The translations under genes and the position numbers were made by a program. This document shows positions 7,564 through 12,947 of a stretch of 12,947 nucleotides of DNA, one piece after another. Numbering within the stretch: the first letter of the stretch is position 1; each line of letters begins with the position of its first letter. The notes under the pieces are model-generated. The model was given only the letters and a program-made list of their open reading frames with translations, was not told the DNA's origin and did no database searches. The stretch is from Verrucomicrobiota bacterium (GTDB lineage Bacteria > Verrucomicrobiota > Verrucomicrobiia > Verrucomicrobiales > Akkermansiaceae): assembly GCA_008932955.1 (NCBI GenBank), contig WBXE01000049.1:1-12947 (forward strand), in the 5' to 3' direction.

Positions 7564-8217
7564 ATGACCATGATTCGTCGTTTTCTCACCGTCGCCATGG
7601 CAGCCACGTTCGGCTGCAGTCTCGCCACCGCCGCCCCAGACAGCAAGCTCAAGATCGCCACCGTCGATATGCAGGAGCTGTTCAAGCAATACTACCGGAC
7701 CAATGAGGCGCAAAAGCAGATCAACGTGGAGCGCGCGCACATTCAGAAGGACAACAACGAGCGGATGACTAAGATCCGGGACATTGACACCTCGCTGAGT
7801 AGCCTGCGCAAGCAACTCGACGATCCGGCGATCAACGACTCGAAGAAGCAGGCGCTGTTCAAGGATTGGCAAGTGCAGCAACAGGAGGGGATAGCCTTGG
7901 ACCGCGAGCGCCGCGAATTCCTGCAACGCCGCAACCAGATGCTCAACGAGAAGATGATGCAACGCATGAAAGGCATCCTCGAAGAAATCCGCAAATTGGT
8001 CGAAGAACACGCGAAAGCCGAGGATTTCGATTACGTTTTCGACAAGTCTGGGATGAGTACCTCGCAGGTTCCCATTCTGCTCTACACCAAGGACGCGACG
8101 GATATCACCGCGTCGTTGCTCAAGAATCTCAACAAGGATGCGCCAGCCGATTCACTGCGTGCGGACAGCGATCCGGCACCTGAGTTGCCGGCCGCCGCGC
8201 CCGGTGGCACGCCTTGA
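7564..8217 (+). CDS. skp: Skp/OmpH-family periplasmic chaperone
   Basis: Skp holds unfolded outer-membrane proteins in the periplasm and hands them to the BAM complex. The 217-residue product starts MTMIRRFLTVAMAATFGCSL with a signal peptide cleaved near ATAA-PDSK (about residue 24). It then has the family's opening KIATVDMQELFKQYYRTNEA, and a long, highly charged helical coiled coil through about residue 150 (the tentacles), closing with DFDYVFDKSG, typical of OmpH. A Pro/Ala-rich tail of about 30 residues makes it longer than E. coli Skp (161 aa). I chose the ATG at 7564 (or 7570, two codons later) over the longer frame from 7444, which has no signal peptide at its start. lpxD follows at once, the common skp-lpxD order. 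bamA, usually in front, is absent; two lipoprotein genes diverge instead. Confidence 0.92.
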   Translation: MTMIRRFLTVAMAATFGCSLATAAPDSKLKIATVDMQELFKQYYRTNEAQKQINVERAHIQKDNNERMTKIRDIDTSLSSLRKQLDDPAINDSKKQALFKDWQVQQQEGIALDRERREFLQRRNQMLNEKMMQRMKGILEEIRKLVEEHAKAEDFDYVFDKSGMSTSQVPILLYTKDATDITASLLKNLNKDAPADSLRADSDPAPELPAAAPGGTP

Positions 8218-8258
8218 GCCAGCCGCTAGTTGACGCCTCTCACCTCGGCTTACCAGCG

Positions 8259-9296
8259 ATGGCTTGTGTCCTCACGCTTACCGAGCTCGCCCGATTGGTC
8301 GATGGTGACATCGTCCGGGGCAGGCAGGACGATGCCCTGAGCGGGATGGCCGCGTTGGATGTGGCCGGCTCGCAGGACATCAGTTTCCTAGGCAATGATA
8401 AATACCGGAACCAATTTTTGGCGACCCGGGCTGGGGCAGTGATTGTGGCTCGCGGTGAAACGGGCGGTCCCGAAGCCGCCGGTTTGGTGGCGGTGGATCA
8501 CCCCTCGCTGGCGTTTTCCAAGGTGATTCGCTATTTTTCCGCTGCCGCGGAAAAGCTTAGCCCCGGGATTCACCCGCGGGCGGTGGTCGATCCGACGGCC
8601 GTGCTTGACCCGCAAACCGTGCGGATTCACGCCGGGGCGGTGGTCATGGCGGGGGCGCGCCTCGGTGACGGTTGCGAAATCGGCCCCAACTGTGTGATCG
8701 GCGAGCAGGCCGTGCTCGGACGCCATTGCCGCATCATGGCCAACGTCACGGTCGGCCAGCGCTGCATTTTGGGCGAGCGCGTCATTCTTCAACCCGGTTG
8801 CGTAATCGGCGCGGATGGCTTCGGCTACGCCTTGCAAGACGGCCGGCACGTGAAAATCGACCAGGTCGGCACGGTCGAAATCGGGGATGATGTGGAAATC
8901 GGTGCCAACACTACCATTGACCGCGCCCGCTTCGGCAAGACGCTCGTCGGCGAAGGCACCAAGATCGACAATTTGGTCCAAATTGCCCACAACGTGGTCA
9001 TCGGCAAGCATTGCCTCATTATCTCTCTGACCGGTATTTCCGGCAGCACCCAGCTCGGCAATTACGTCACCGCAGCGGGCCAGGTTGGCATCGTCGGCCA
9101 CGTCACCATTGGTGATAACACCATCCTCACGGCACGCACTGGCGTGAACTCCAATGTCAAGGGTGGCCAAACCTACGCGGGCAAGCCGGCGACCCCGATC
9201 ATCGAGCAATTGAAGCTGGAGGTGTTGGTGCGCCGACTCCCCAAGCTCGTTGAGCGGGTCAAAGCTCTGGAAAAAGCCGTCCTCCAGCCCCGCTGA
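8259..9296 (+). CDS. lpxD: UDP-3-O-acylglucosamine N-acyltransferase
   Basis: LpxD adds the N-linked acyl chain to UDP-3-O-acylglucosamine, the third step of lipid A synthesis, in the cytoplasm as a homotrimer. The 345-residue length matches E. coli LpxD (341). An N-terminal uridine-binding domain (LTLTELARLVDGDI ... DISFLGNDKY) precedes a long left-handed beta-helix of hexapeptide repeats. The catalytic motif DNLVQIAHNVVIGKH gives His244 (His239 in E. coli), with GADGFGY upstream in the fold. The end (EQLKLEVLVRRLPKLVERVKALEKAV) is the usual C-terminal helix. I prefer the ATG at 8259; a TTG at 8214 would overlap the skp stop codon and add 15 residues that the family does not need. It is probably co-transcribed with skp. 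The usual downstream lpx and fabZ genes are missing. Confidence 0.96.
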   Translation: MACVLTLTELARLVDGDIVRGRQDDALSGMAALDVAGSQDISFLGNDKYRNQFLATRAGAVIVARGETGGPEAAGLVAVDHPSLAFSKVIRYFSAAAEKLSPGIHPRAVVDPTAVLDPQTVRIHAGAVVMAGARLGDGCEIGPNCVIGEQAVLGRHCRIMANVTVGQRCILGERVILQPGCVIGADGFGYALQDGRHVKIDQVGTVEIGDDVEIGANTTIDRARFGKTLVGEGTKIDNLVQIAHNVVIGKHCLIISLTGISGSTQLGNYVTAAGQVGIVGHVTIGDNTILTARTGVNSNVKGGQTYAGKPATPIIEQLKLEVLVRRLPKLVERVKALEKAVLQPR

Positions 9297-9310
9297 GTAG
9301 GCGCGTCAAA

Positions 9311-9374
9311 CTAGGGAGCCACGACCTTGCTGTCGTGTCTTGCGCAGACAGGTGGGACGCGCTGTCTTCCCTAG
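9311..9374. repeat. cloverleaf-like palindromic element (64 bp)
   Basis: An outer stem CTAGGGA (9311-9317) / TCCCTAG (9368-9374) encloses two perfect hairpins: CACGAC (9320-9325) / GTCGTG (9332-9337) with loop CTTGCT, and AGACAG (9346-9351) / CTGTCT (9362-9367). Together they form a three-way junction. It has no tRNA features (no T-loop, no CCA). It starts 15 bp after the lpxD stop. The compact double-hairpin architecture resembles paired REP units moved by RAYT transposases. Confidence 0.7.
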
Positions 9375-9424
9375 AGTCCTTGAAAAGCCCAAAGTCATTG
9401 CGCATGAGCCAAGTTCTTCAGAAC

Positions 9425-9540
9425 CGGATTGATTGATGAATGATGATTTTGGATTTTTGAAGTGAGCTTGGCGAGTGCTGACGCTCGTGACCAAGCTCAT
9501 ATCAGAAATCAACAATCGGGAATCGACAATCATCAATCCG
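9425..9540. repeat. long imperfect inverted repeat (116 bp), MITE- or REP-like
   Basis: The ends CGGATTGAT (9425-9433) and ATCAATCCG (9532-9540) are perfectly complementary. The centre is a stem of about 20 bp: GATTTTTGA (9452-9460) with TCAGAAATC (9502-9510), continuing through TGAGCTTGG (9463-9471) with CCAAGCTCA (9491-9499), with only one mismatch and two G-T pairs. It is capped by CGAG/CTCG. The right arm repeats AATC-like words (AATCAACAATC, AATCGACAATC). No terminal transposase gene or clear target duplication is seen. Confidence 0.65.
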
Positions 9541-9705
9541 AATCGGGATTGCTTGCGGGGGCTGAGCGTCTAGCCTCGCTGGGTTCTAAGCCAATAGTAA
9601 TGAGCTTCACGCCCGCGCCACGCCCTGCCCCGCGGCGATTTTCCGCCGCCGCCTCATTCCGGACTTGCCAGTGCTAGCCGCATTCCCTATCCCTTGCGCA
9701 GCACC

Positions 9706-10269
9706 ATGGCCAGCACTCCCGTCATCACCCTCCGCAAAGGACACGCCGTCCGCCACAATAACGAAGTCTGCATCGTCATCGATCACGAACTCAAGACCCC
9801 GCCCCGCATGGCGTCTTACGTCCAGATGTCCATCCGCAGCGTGGGCACCAAGAAGGTCTTCAATCTGCGGATGACTTCCAACGACTCGCTCGACAGCGTC
9901 CTGCTTGAGCGCATTCCCCACGAGTATTCCTACAAGGACAGCAGCGGCTACCACTTCCTTAACCCGGAAACCTACGAAGACACGGTCGTTTACGAGGATT
10001 TGGTCGAACCGGTGAAAAATTACCTCATTGATGGCCAACTTTATACCATCCTGCTGGCCGATTCCAACGTCGCCACCATTGACCTGCCAGCGTCCATGGT
10101 GATGACCGTTGTGGAGTCTTCGGAAGGCGTCAAGGGCGATTCCGCCAACAATGTCTACAAGCCCGCCACCATGCAGACGGGCCTGGTCGTGCAAGTGCCC
10201 CTCTTCATCAACGTCGGCGAGAAAATCAACGTCAAAACCGAGGATAATTCCTATCTCGGACGCGCCTGA
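9706..10269 (+). CDS. efp: elongation factor P family protein with Arg-tipped loop (EF-P / EfpL-like)
   Basis: EF-P binds the ribosomal E site and rescues ribosomes stalled on polyproline. The 187 residues cover the three domains: N-terminal KOW-like beta-barrel (1-65), OB domain with FLNPETYEDTVV (86-97), and C-terminal OB domain with the signature KPATMQTGLVVQVPLFINVGEKINV. In the loop between beta3 and beta4, where E. coli EF-P has KPGKG with modifiable Lys34, this protein reads LKTPPRMASY: Arg34 takes the tip position and the loop is one residue longer. It ends YLGRA, closer to the EfpL/YeiP ending (YMGRAD) than to canonical EF-P. It may therefore be an Arg-type EF-P, possibly glycosylated, or EfpL-like. 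No modification enzyme is seen nearby. I chose the ATG at 9706; a TTG at 9694 is possible. No Shine-Dalgarno sequence is seen. Confidence 0.93.
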   Translation: MASTPVITLRKGHAVRHNNEVCIVIDHELKTPPRMASYVQMSIRSVGTKKVFNLRMTSNDSLDSVLLERIPHEYSYKDSSGYHFLNPETYEDTVVYEDLVEPVKNYLIDGQLYTILLADSNVATIDLPASMVMTVVESSEGVKGDSANNVYKPATMQTGLVVQVPLFINVGEKINVKTEDNSYLGRA

Positions 10270-10294
10270 TTGGCCTGACTCACTCTCTCCCCAT

Positions 10295-10348
10295 AGGCCG
10301 CCGGGCAGAATGCCCGGTCCACGTGGCGCTGACATCTTGCGCGCAGGG
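10295..10348. repeat. REP-like palindrome, copy A (degenerate)
   Basis: It contains GGGCAGAATGCCCGG followed by CCACGTGGC (10319-10327), matching copy B at 11361-11412 at most positions. Around the central CCAC/GTGG the flanks pair imperfectly. It begins 26 bp after the efp stop. Its right end supplies TTGCGC, the candidate -35 box of the LysM gene promoter. Confidence 0.75.
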
Positions 10349-10366
10349 CCCATGCCTAAGTATAAT
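10337..10366 (+). promoter_or_regulatory. sigma-70-type promoter of the LysM protein gene
   Basis: A perfect -10 box TATAAT (10361-10366) has TTGCGC (10337-10342) 18 bp upstream as a fair -35 box. The -10 box is embedded in the palindrome GCCTA-agtataa-TAGGC (10354-10370), which could be an operator. Transcription would start near 10373, about 60 bases before the ATG. A TTGACA at 10394-10399 is a second possible -35 box but lacks a good -10. Confidence 0.55.
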
Positions 10367-10431
10367 AGGCAATCAAGATAGCTTTAATTTTAATTGACAC
10401 CCCAGTCGATTCTTGGAGAGTTTGTGGCGTT

Positions 10432-11304
10432 ATGAAATCAACGCTGCTACTGGTCGCGCTCACATGGGTTTGTGGGGCAATACCCTCATTTGCGAAAAGC
10501 GAGCTGGAAACCCTGCGCCGCCTGTGCGCCGAACAAGAGCGGCAAATCCGCCAGTTGGAGGATGACAACACCAAGCTGCGCTCCCTGAACAACCTGAACA
10601 CTGCCAGGACCAGCGACAAGCCCGAGCCCGCCGCGGCTACAGCGGCTACAGCGGCTACAGCGGCTACAGCGGCTACAGCGGCTACAGCGGCTACAGCGGC
10701 AAGCTCTGGCCCAGCTAAGGTGGACAAAACCTATCCGGTAAAGGATAGCGAGACGTTTTCGAGTATCGGCAGAAAATTTGGCATTTCCACCGCCGCCCTG
10801 ATTGCGGCCAACCCCAACGTCAAACCCTCTGCGATGCGGCCGGGCCAAGTCATCCATCTCCCCATGCGAGCTCAGACGCCTGGCGCTCCCGCCAAGCCCG
10901 CCGCAGCGGTGAATGAGGCCCCAGTCAAATCCGCCGTGCCGCTCAAGCCAGCCATAGCGCCGGCCGCGACCGTGATGAAAGTCGCGTCGCTCACCGAAAA
11001 GGTGCCGGCGGAGGCATCCAAAGCCACCCCGCCAGCGGCGTTGGCATCCAAACCCCTAGCTGCCAACGCCCCCGCCGCGCCAGCACCGCTTGATGCTGCA
11101 AAGACCGCCGCCGCCCCCACAGCCACCCCCACAGCCAAAACCAGCGTTCGCTCGATACCCATTAATGGCAACACCACCTACGGCGAGTTCGCGGCCAAAC
11201 ATAGCACCACCGTCGATCGCCTCAACGAGCTCAATGCGTTGGATTTGCTCGCCACCGCACCTTTGGCAAAAGGCTCCGAACTGAATGTGCCAGTCCAGCC
11301 GTAA
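10432..11304 (+). CDS. secreted protein with two LysM domains and an Ala-Ala-Thr repeat
   Basis: A 290-residue protein, probably periplasmic and bound to peptidoglycan. It has a signal peptide (1-21, cleavage at SFA-K), then a charged coiled coil (23-52, ETLRRLCAEQERQIRQLEDD). A low-complexity AAT tract follows at about 67-90, encoded by seven identical 9-bp units. LysM 1 lies at about 100-144 (YPVKDSETFSSIGRKFGIST ... NPNVKPSAMRPGQVIHLP), then a long Ala/Pro-rich linker, and a more diverged LysM 2 at about 239-287 (TTYGEFAAKHSTTVDRLNELN ... LAKGSELNVP). LysM domains bind N-acetylglucosamine-containing glycans. No enzymatic domain is present, so it may be a wall-binding or scaffold protein. 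It is one of the few starts here with a purine-rich ribosome site (GGAGAG, 10415-10420, 11 bases before the ATG). It has its own likely promoter upstream. Confidence 0.88.
   Translation: MKSTLLLVALTWVCGAIPSFAKSELETLRRLCAEQERQIRQLEDDNTKLRSLNNLNTARTSDKPEPAAATAATAATAATAATAATAATAASSGPAKVDKTYPVKDSETFSSIGRKFGISTAALIAANPNVKPSAMRPGQVIHLPMRAQTPGAPAKPAAAVNEAPVKSAVPLKPAIAPAATVMKVASLTEKVPAEASKATPPAALASKPLAANAPAAPAPLDAAKTAAAPTATPTAKTSVRSIPINGNTTYGEFAAKHSTTVDRLNELNALDLLATAPLAKGSELNVPVQP
10633..10695 (+). repeat. 9-bp tandem repeat (GCGGCTACA) x7 inside the LysM gene
   Basis: Seven exact copies of GCGGCTACA run without a single substitution, followed by a partial unit (GCGGC). Each unit encodes Ala-Thr-Ala in frame, so gain or loss of units changes only the length of the linker between the coiled coil and the first LysM domain. 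Perfect identity suggests recent slippage expansion. Confidence 0.95.
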
Positions 11305-11360
11305 GCGGCCCCGCCGGTCCTGCCCCGCACGCTTACCCTTCCGACTCACTTCGCTGTTAC

Positions 11361-11412
11361 AGGCAGCGGGCAGGATGCCCGCACCACGTGGCCCGGGTAT
11401 CCTGCCCGCCGC
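11361..11412. repeat. REP-like palindrome, copy B (near perfect)
   Basis: GCGGGCAGGAT (11366-11376) pairs exactly with ATCCTGCCCGC (11399-11409). Nested inside are CCCG/CGGG and the central palindrome CCACGTGG (11384-11391). The whole 44-bp unit is symmetrical about 11387/11388 with only three mismatched pairs. It lies 56 bp after the LysM gene stop and matches copy A after efp. It could also end or protect the LysM transcript, although no T-run follows. Confidence 0.85.
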
Positions 11413-11530
11413 CTCCAAACCAATGTGACTGCCGATTCCACACCCGCGCTGCGCTGAAGTGCGGAGGATAAAATCTTGGCTTGATGTGCTAGGCCAGCGC
11501 CACGGGGGGACTTGGTAATTCTCTCGCAAC

Positions 11531-11546
11531 TGGCACGCGACTTGCT
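11531..11546 (+). promoter_or_regulatory. sigma-54 (-24/-12) promoter of the porin gene
   Basis: The sequence TGGCACG-cgac-TTGCT matches the RpoN consensus TGGCACG-N4-TTGCW at every conserved position. The invariant GG (11532-11533) and GC (11544-11545) are exactly 10 bp apart. Transcription would start near 11557, about 29 bases before the porin ATG at 11586. Sigma-54 promoters need an AAA+ enhancer-binding activator; no obvious NtrC-type site was found in the 200 bp upstream. Confidence 0.8.
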
Positions 11547-11585
11547 GAGGTTCTCTCGCTTACAAATTCAAGCACCAAACTAAAC

Positions 11586-12824
11586 ATGAAATCACGACTC
11601 AATACCACCGCCCTCGTGTTCCACGCTTCAGCCATCTTCTTGGCCTCCTTCGTGCAGGCTTCGGCGGACGTTGCCAAGGATGCCATCCCAGCCCCCGCGG
11701 CTGCCGAGCCGCGCCTCAAATTCTATGGTTGGATCGAAGGTGGGATCAGCGGCAACACCGGCAGCCCCCATGATGCCCAGAACTTCGGCCGCCTGTTCGA
11801 TGATCGCTCGAACCAAGCACTCTTGAACCAAGTATCCGTCACCGCTGAGCGGGCGCTCGACCCGAAAGCCACCGGCTTCGACTGGGGTTTCAAAACCCAG
11901 GCGATGTATGGCAGCGACTCGCGCTTCACCCATTCCGTGGGACTGCTCGACCAGACCGGCAGCGAGCGCTATCAGCCCGACCTCGTCGAAGCTTACCTTA
12001 ACCTGCATTGCCCGGTTCTCACCGAGGGCGGCATCGACTTCAAGATAGGTAAAGTGGTGACCCTCGAAGGTGCTGAGACCATCGACCCACGCAGCAACTT
12101 CTTCTACTCCCACAGCTATATATTTAACTTCGGTATCCCCCTGACTTACACCGGCGCGACGGCGACGGTCCACGTCACCAAGGAACTCGACTTGATCGGT
12201 GGCGTCACCCGCGGCGTGAATACCAGTACCCAGGATAATAATGGCGCGGCCGGCTTCCAAGGCGGCTTCGGCCTCAATTTGCTCGATGGCAAGCTCGCCA
12301 TCTTGGCCATCACCAATCTCGGCCCCGAGACACCCGGCAACGACCACGATTACCGCTATCTCAATGACGTCACCGCCACTTGGAAAATCACTGACAAGCT
12401 CACCTCCATCACCGACGTCAACTACTCCTATGACAAGCTTGCCAAAGCCGCCTGCTATGGCGCCGCCGAATCCCTCACTTATCAAATCAACGATTGGCTC
12501 GCTATCGGTGCCCGCGCTGAGATTTGGGCCGACCCCAAGGGTTTCTATGCCGTGCAGTATGGCAACAATACCGACCCGATGAGCTTGCTGCGTGACGGCG
12601 TAGTTTATGCTCCGCGCAGCGTGGGCGGCGGCGACACGACCTACGGTGATCTCACCCTCGGCGTCAACATCAAGGCCCCGGTGGCAGGATCCATCATCCA
12701 AGGCCTGATGATTCGTCCCGAGGTGCGGGTGGACACGGCCCTCAACAGCGGCAAGCGTCCCTTCAATGATTCCAAGGACCGGAGCATGGTCACCTTCGGC
12801 CTCGATGCCATCATGACCTTCTGA
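11586..12824 (+). CDS. outer-membrane beta-barrel porin (BBP2 / OmpL-like)
   Basis: A 412-residue protein with a signal peptide (1-27, cleavage near VQASA-DVAKD) and an Ala/Pro-rich linker. The first strand reads LKFYGWIEGGISGNTGSP (about 44-61), the usual opening of the BBP2 (OmpL-like) porin family. The rest alternates amphipathic strands with polar turns (VSVTAERALDP, DFKIGKVVTLEGAETIDP, PLTYTGATATVHVTKELDLIGG, LAIGARAEIWAD) and ends FGLDAIMTF, with the C-terminal Phe recognised by the BAM machinery. It forms a diffusion channel of unknown solute preference. It is preceded by a sigma-54 promoter, which suggests control by nitrogen or another RpoN-dependent signal. In some relatives such porins sit next to P-II and ammonium-transporter genes (from memory, unchecked), but the downstream gene is cut off here. 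Confidence 0.88.
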   Translation: MKSRLNTTALVFHASAIFLASFVQASADVAKDAIPAPAAAEPRLKFYGWIEGGISGNTGSPHDAQNFGRLFDDRSNQALLNQVSVTAERALDPKATGFDWGFKTQAMYGSDSRFTHSVGLLDQTGSERYQPDLVEAYLNLHCPVLTEGGIDFKIGKVVTLEGAETIDPRSNFFYSHSYIFNFGIPLTYTGATATVHVTKELDLIGGVTRGVNTSTQDNNGAAGFQGGFGLNLLDGKLAILAITNLGPETPGNDHDYRYLNDVTATWKITDKLTSITDVNYSYDKLAKAACYGAAESLTYQINDWLAIGARAEIWADPKGFYAVQYGNNTDPMSLLRDGVVYAPRSVGGGDTTYGDLTLGVNIKAPVAGSIIQGLMIRPEVRVDTALNSGKRPFNDSKDRSMVTFGLDAIMTF

Positions 12825-12826
12825 CA

Positions 12827-12947
12827 ATGAAGAATTCCGTTGCCTTCGAGCGCTGGTTGGCTACCTTGCGCTCAAGGCAGCGTGAAACAAATCCACAGGC
12901 AAATTATTCTAAAGTCCGTCGGACCCTGGCTGCGGGTGCTGCCGACA
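12827..12947 (+). CDS. possible partial CDS cut by the right edge
   Basis: An ATG two bases after the porin stop opens a frame that stays open for 40 codons to the window edge (starts MKNSVAFERWLATLRSRQRE). The tight spacing would fit a porin operon. Against it, the frame runs through a strong hairpin (12842-12878) and a small palindrome (12914-12924), it has no recognisable family feature, and 40 codons without a stop is weak evidence at this GC content. It may simply be intergenic. Confidence 0.3.
   Translation, partial: MKNSVAFERWLATLRSRQRETNPQANYSKVRRTLAAGAAD
12842..12878 (+). repeat. strong hairpin just downstream of the porin stop
   Basis: GCCTT-c-GAGCGC (12842-12853) pairs with GCGCTCAAGGC (12868-12878): 11 base pairs with one bulged C and a 14-base loop. 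It starts 17 bases after the porin stop codon. No T-run follows, so it is not a standard intrinsic terminator; it could protect the porin mRNA 3' end or separate expression of the next gene. Confidence 0.6.

Larger units (their letters stand above)
9297..9705. other. gene-free region between lpxD and efp with two structured repeats
   Basis: I see no coding region in these roughly 400 bases; open frames here run through palindromes. Contents: a cloverleaf-like repeat at 9311-9374, a 12-base palindrome GTTCT-tc-AGAAC at 9413-9424, and a long imperfect inverted repeat at 9425-9540. The remaining 165 bases before efp presumably hold its promoter, but no clear -10/-35 pair stands out. Confidence 0.6.

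Noticed and set aside
7165..8010. 281-codon minus-strand frame overlapping skp
   Set aside because: It overlaps skp and the tiny lipoprotein gene in other frames and lacks any motif.
8388..9209. Long minus-strand open frame opposite lpxD
   Set aside because: Shadow of the lpxD hexapeptide-repeat coding sequence; composition reflects the repeats only.
9311..9374. tRNA gene
   Set aside because: The size and folded shape suggest one, but there is no T-loop, no anticodon arm geometry and no acceptor/discriminator pattern.
10633..10695. CRISPR-like array
   Set aside because: The 9-bp units are contiguous without spacers; this is a coding microsatellite.
11478..11490. Another -24/-12-like string, TTGGCTTGATGTGCT
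   Set aside because: GG and GC are only 8 bp apart; the site at 11531-11546 is clearly better.
11628..12827. Long minus-strand open frame (about 400 codons) opposite the porin
   Set aside because: Shadow of the porin coding strand; the product is low-complexity with no family features, while the plus-strand frame has a signal peptide and porin motifs.

Overview
The window comes from a Gram-negative (diderm) bacterium of moderately high GC. LpxD (lipid A synthesis), a Skp/OmpH periplasmic chaperone, a beta-barrel porin ending in Phe and several signal peptides or lipoboxes all show an outer membrane. Three traits suggest the PVC superphylum, most likely Verrucomicrobiota: the style of the REP-like intergenic palindromes, the RAYT transposase tail, and an EF-P with an Arg-tipped loop. 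This placement is pattern recognition; no search was run. Most starts lack a clear Shine-Dalgarno sequence.

Layout. (1) 1-622: the C-terminal end of a REP-associated tyrosine transposase entering from the left, then a gene-free stretch with a strong hairpin and a short G-rich tandem repeat. (2) 623-6367, minus strand: uvrC, then a POT-family proton-coupled transporter, then a secreted six-hairpin glycosidase-like protein. The last two are 38 bp apart and are probably one operon. A perfect 28-bp inverted repeat lies between uvrC and the transporter. (3) 6561-7349, minus strand: three very small genes, a 73-aa single-pass membrane protein and two tiny lipoproteins (60 and 40 aa). (4) 7564-9296, plus strand: skp and lpxD, an envelope-biogenesis pair without the usual bamA in front. 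(5) 9297-9705: a gene-free gap holding two different structured repeats. (6) 9706-11304: an EF-P family translation factor and a secreted two-LysM protein, each followed by a copy of the same REP-like palindrome. (7) 11586-12824: a BBP2/OmpL-type porin preceded by a textbook sigma-54 (-24/-12) promoter, followed by a strong hairpin and a doubtful partial ORF at the right edge.

Functionally this is a chromosomal region of envelope and housekeeping genes: skp and lpxD for outer-membrane biogenesis, LysM and lipoproteins for the periplasm or wall, porin and POT transporter plus glycosidase for uptake, uvrC for repair, efp for translation. I see no defence island, CRISPR array, rRNA or tRNA, and no complete new system. 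The least explained signal is the set of intergenic palindromes of at least four unrelated designs, near a RAYT-type transposase end. The best single regulatory signal is the sigma-54 promoter of the porin.
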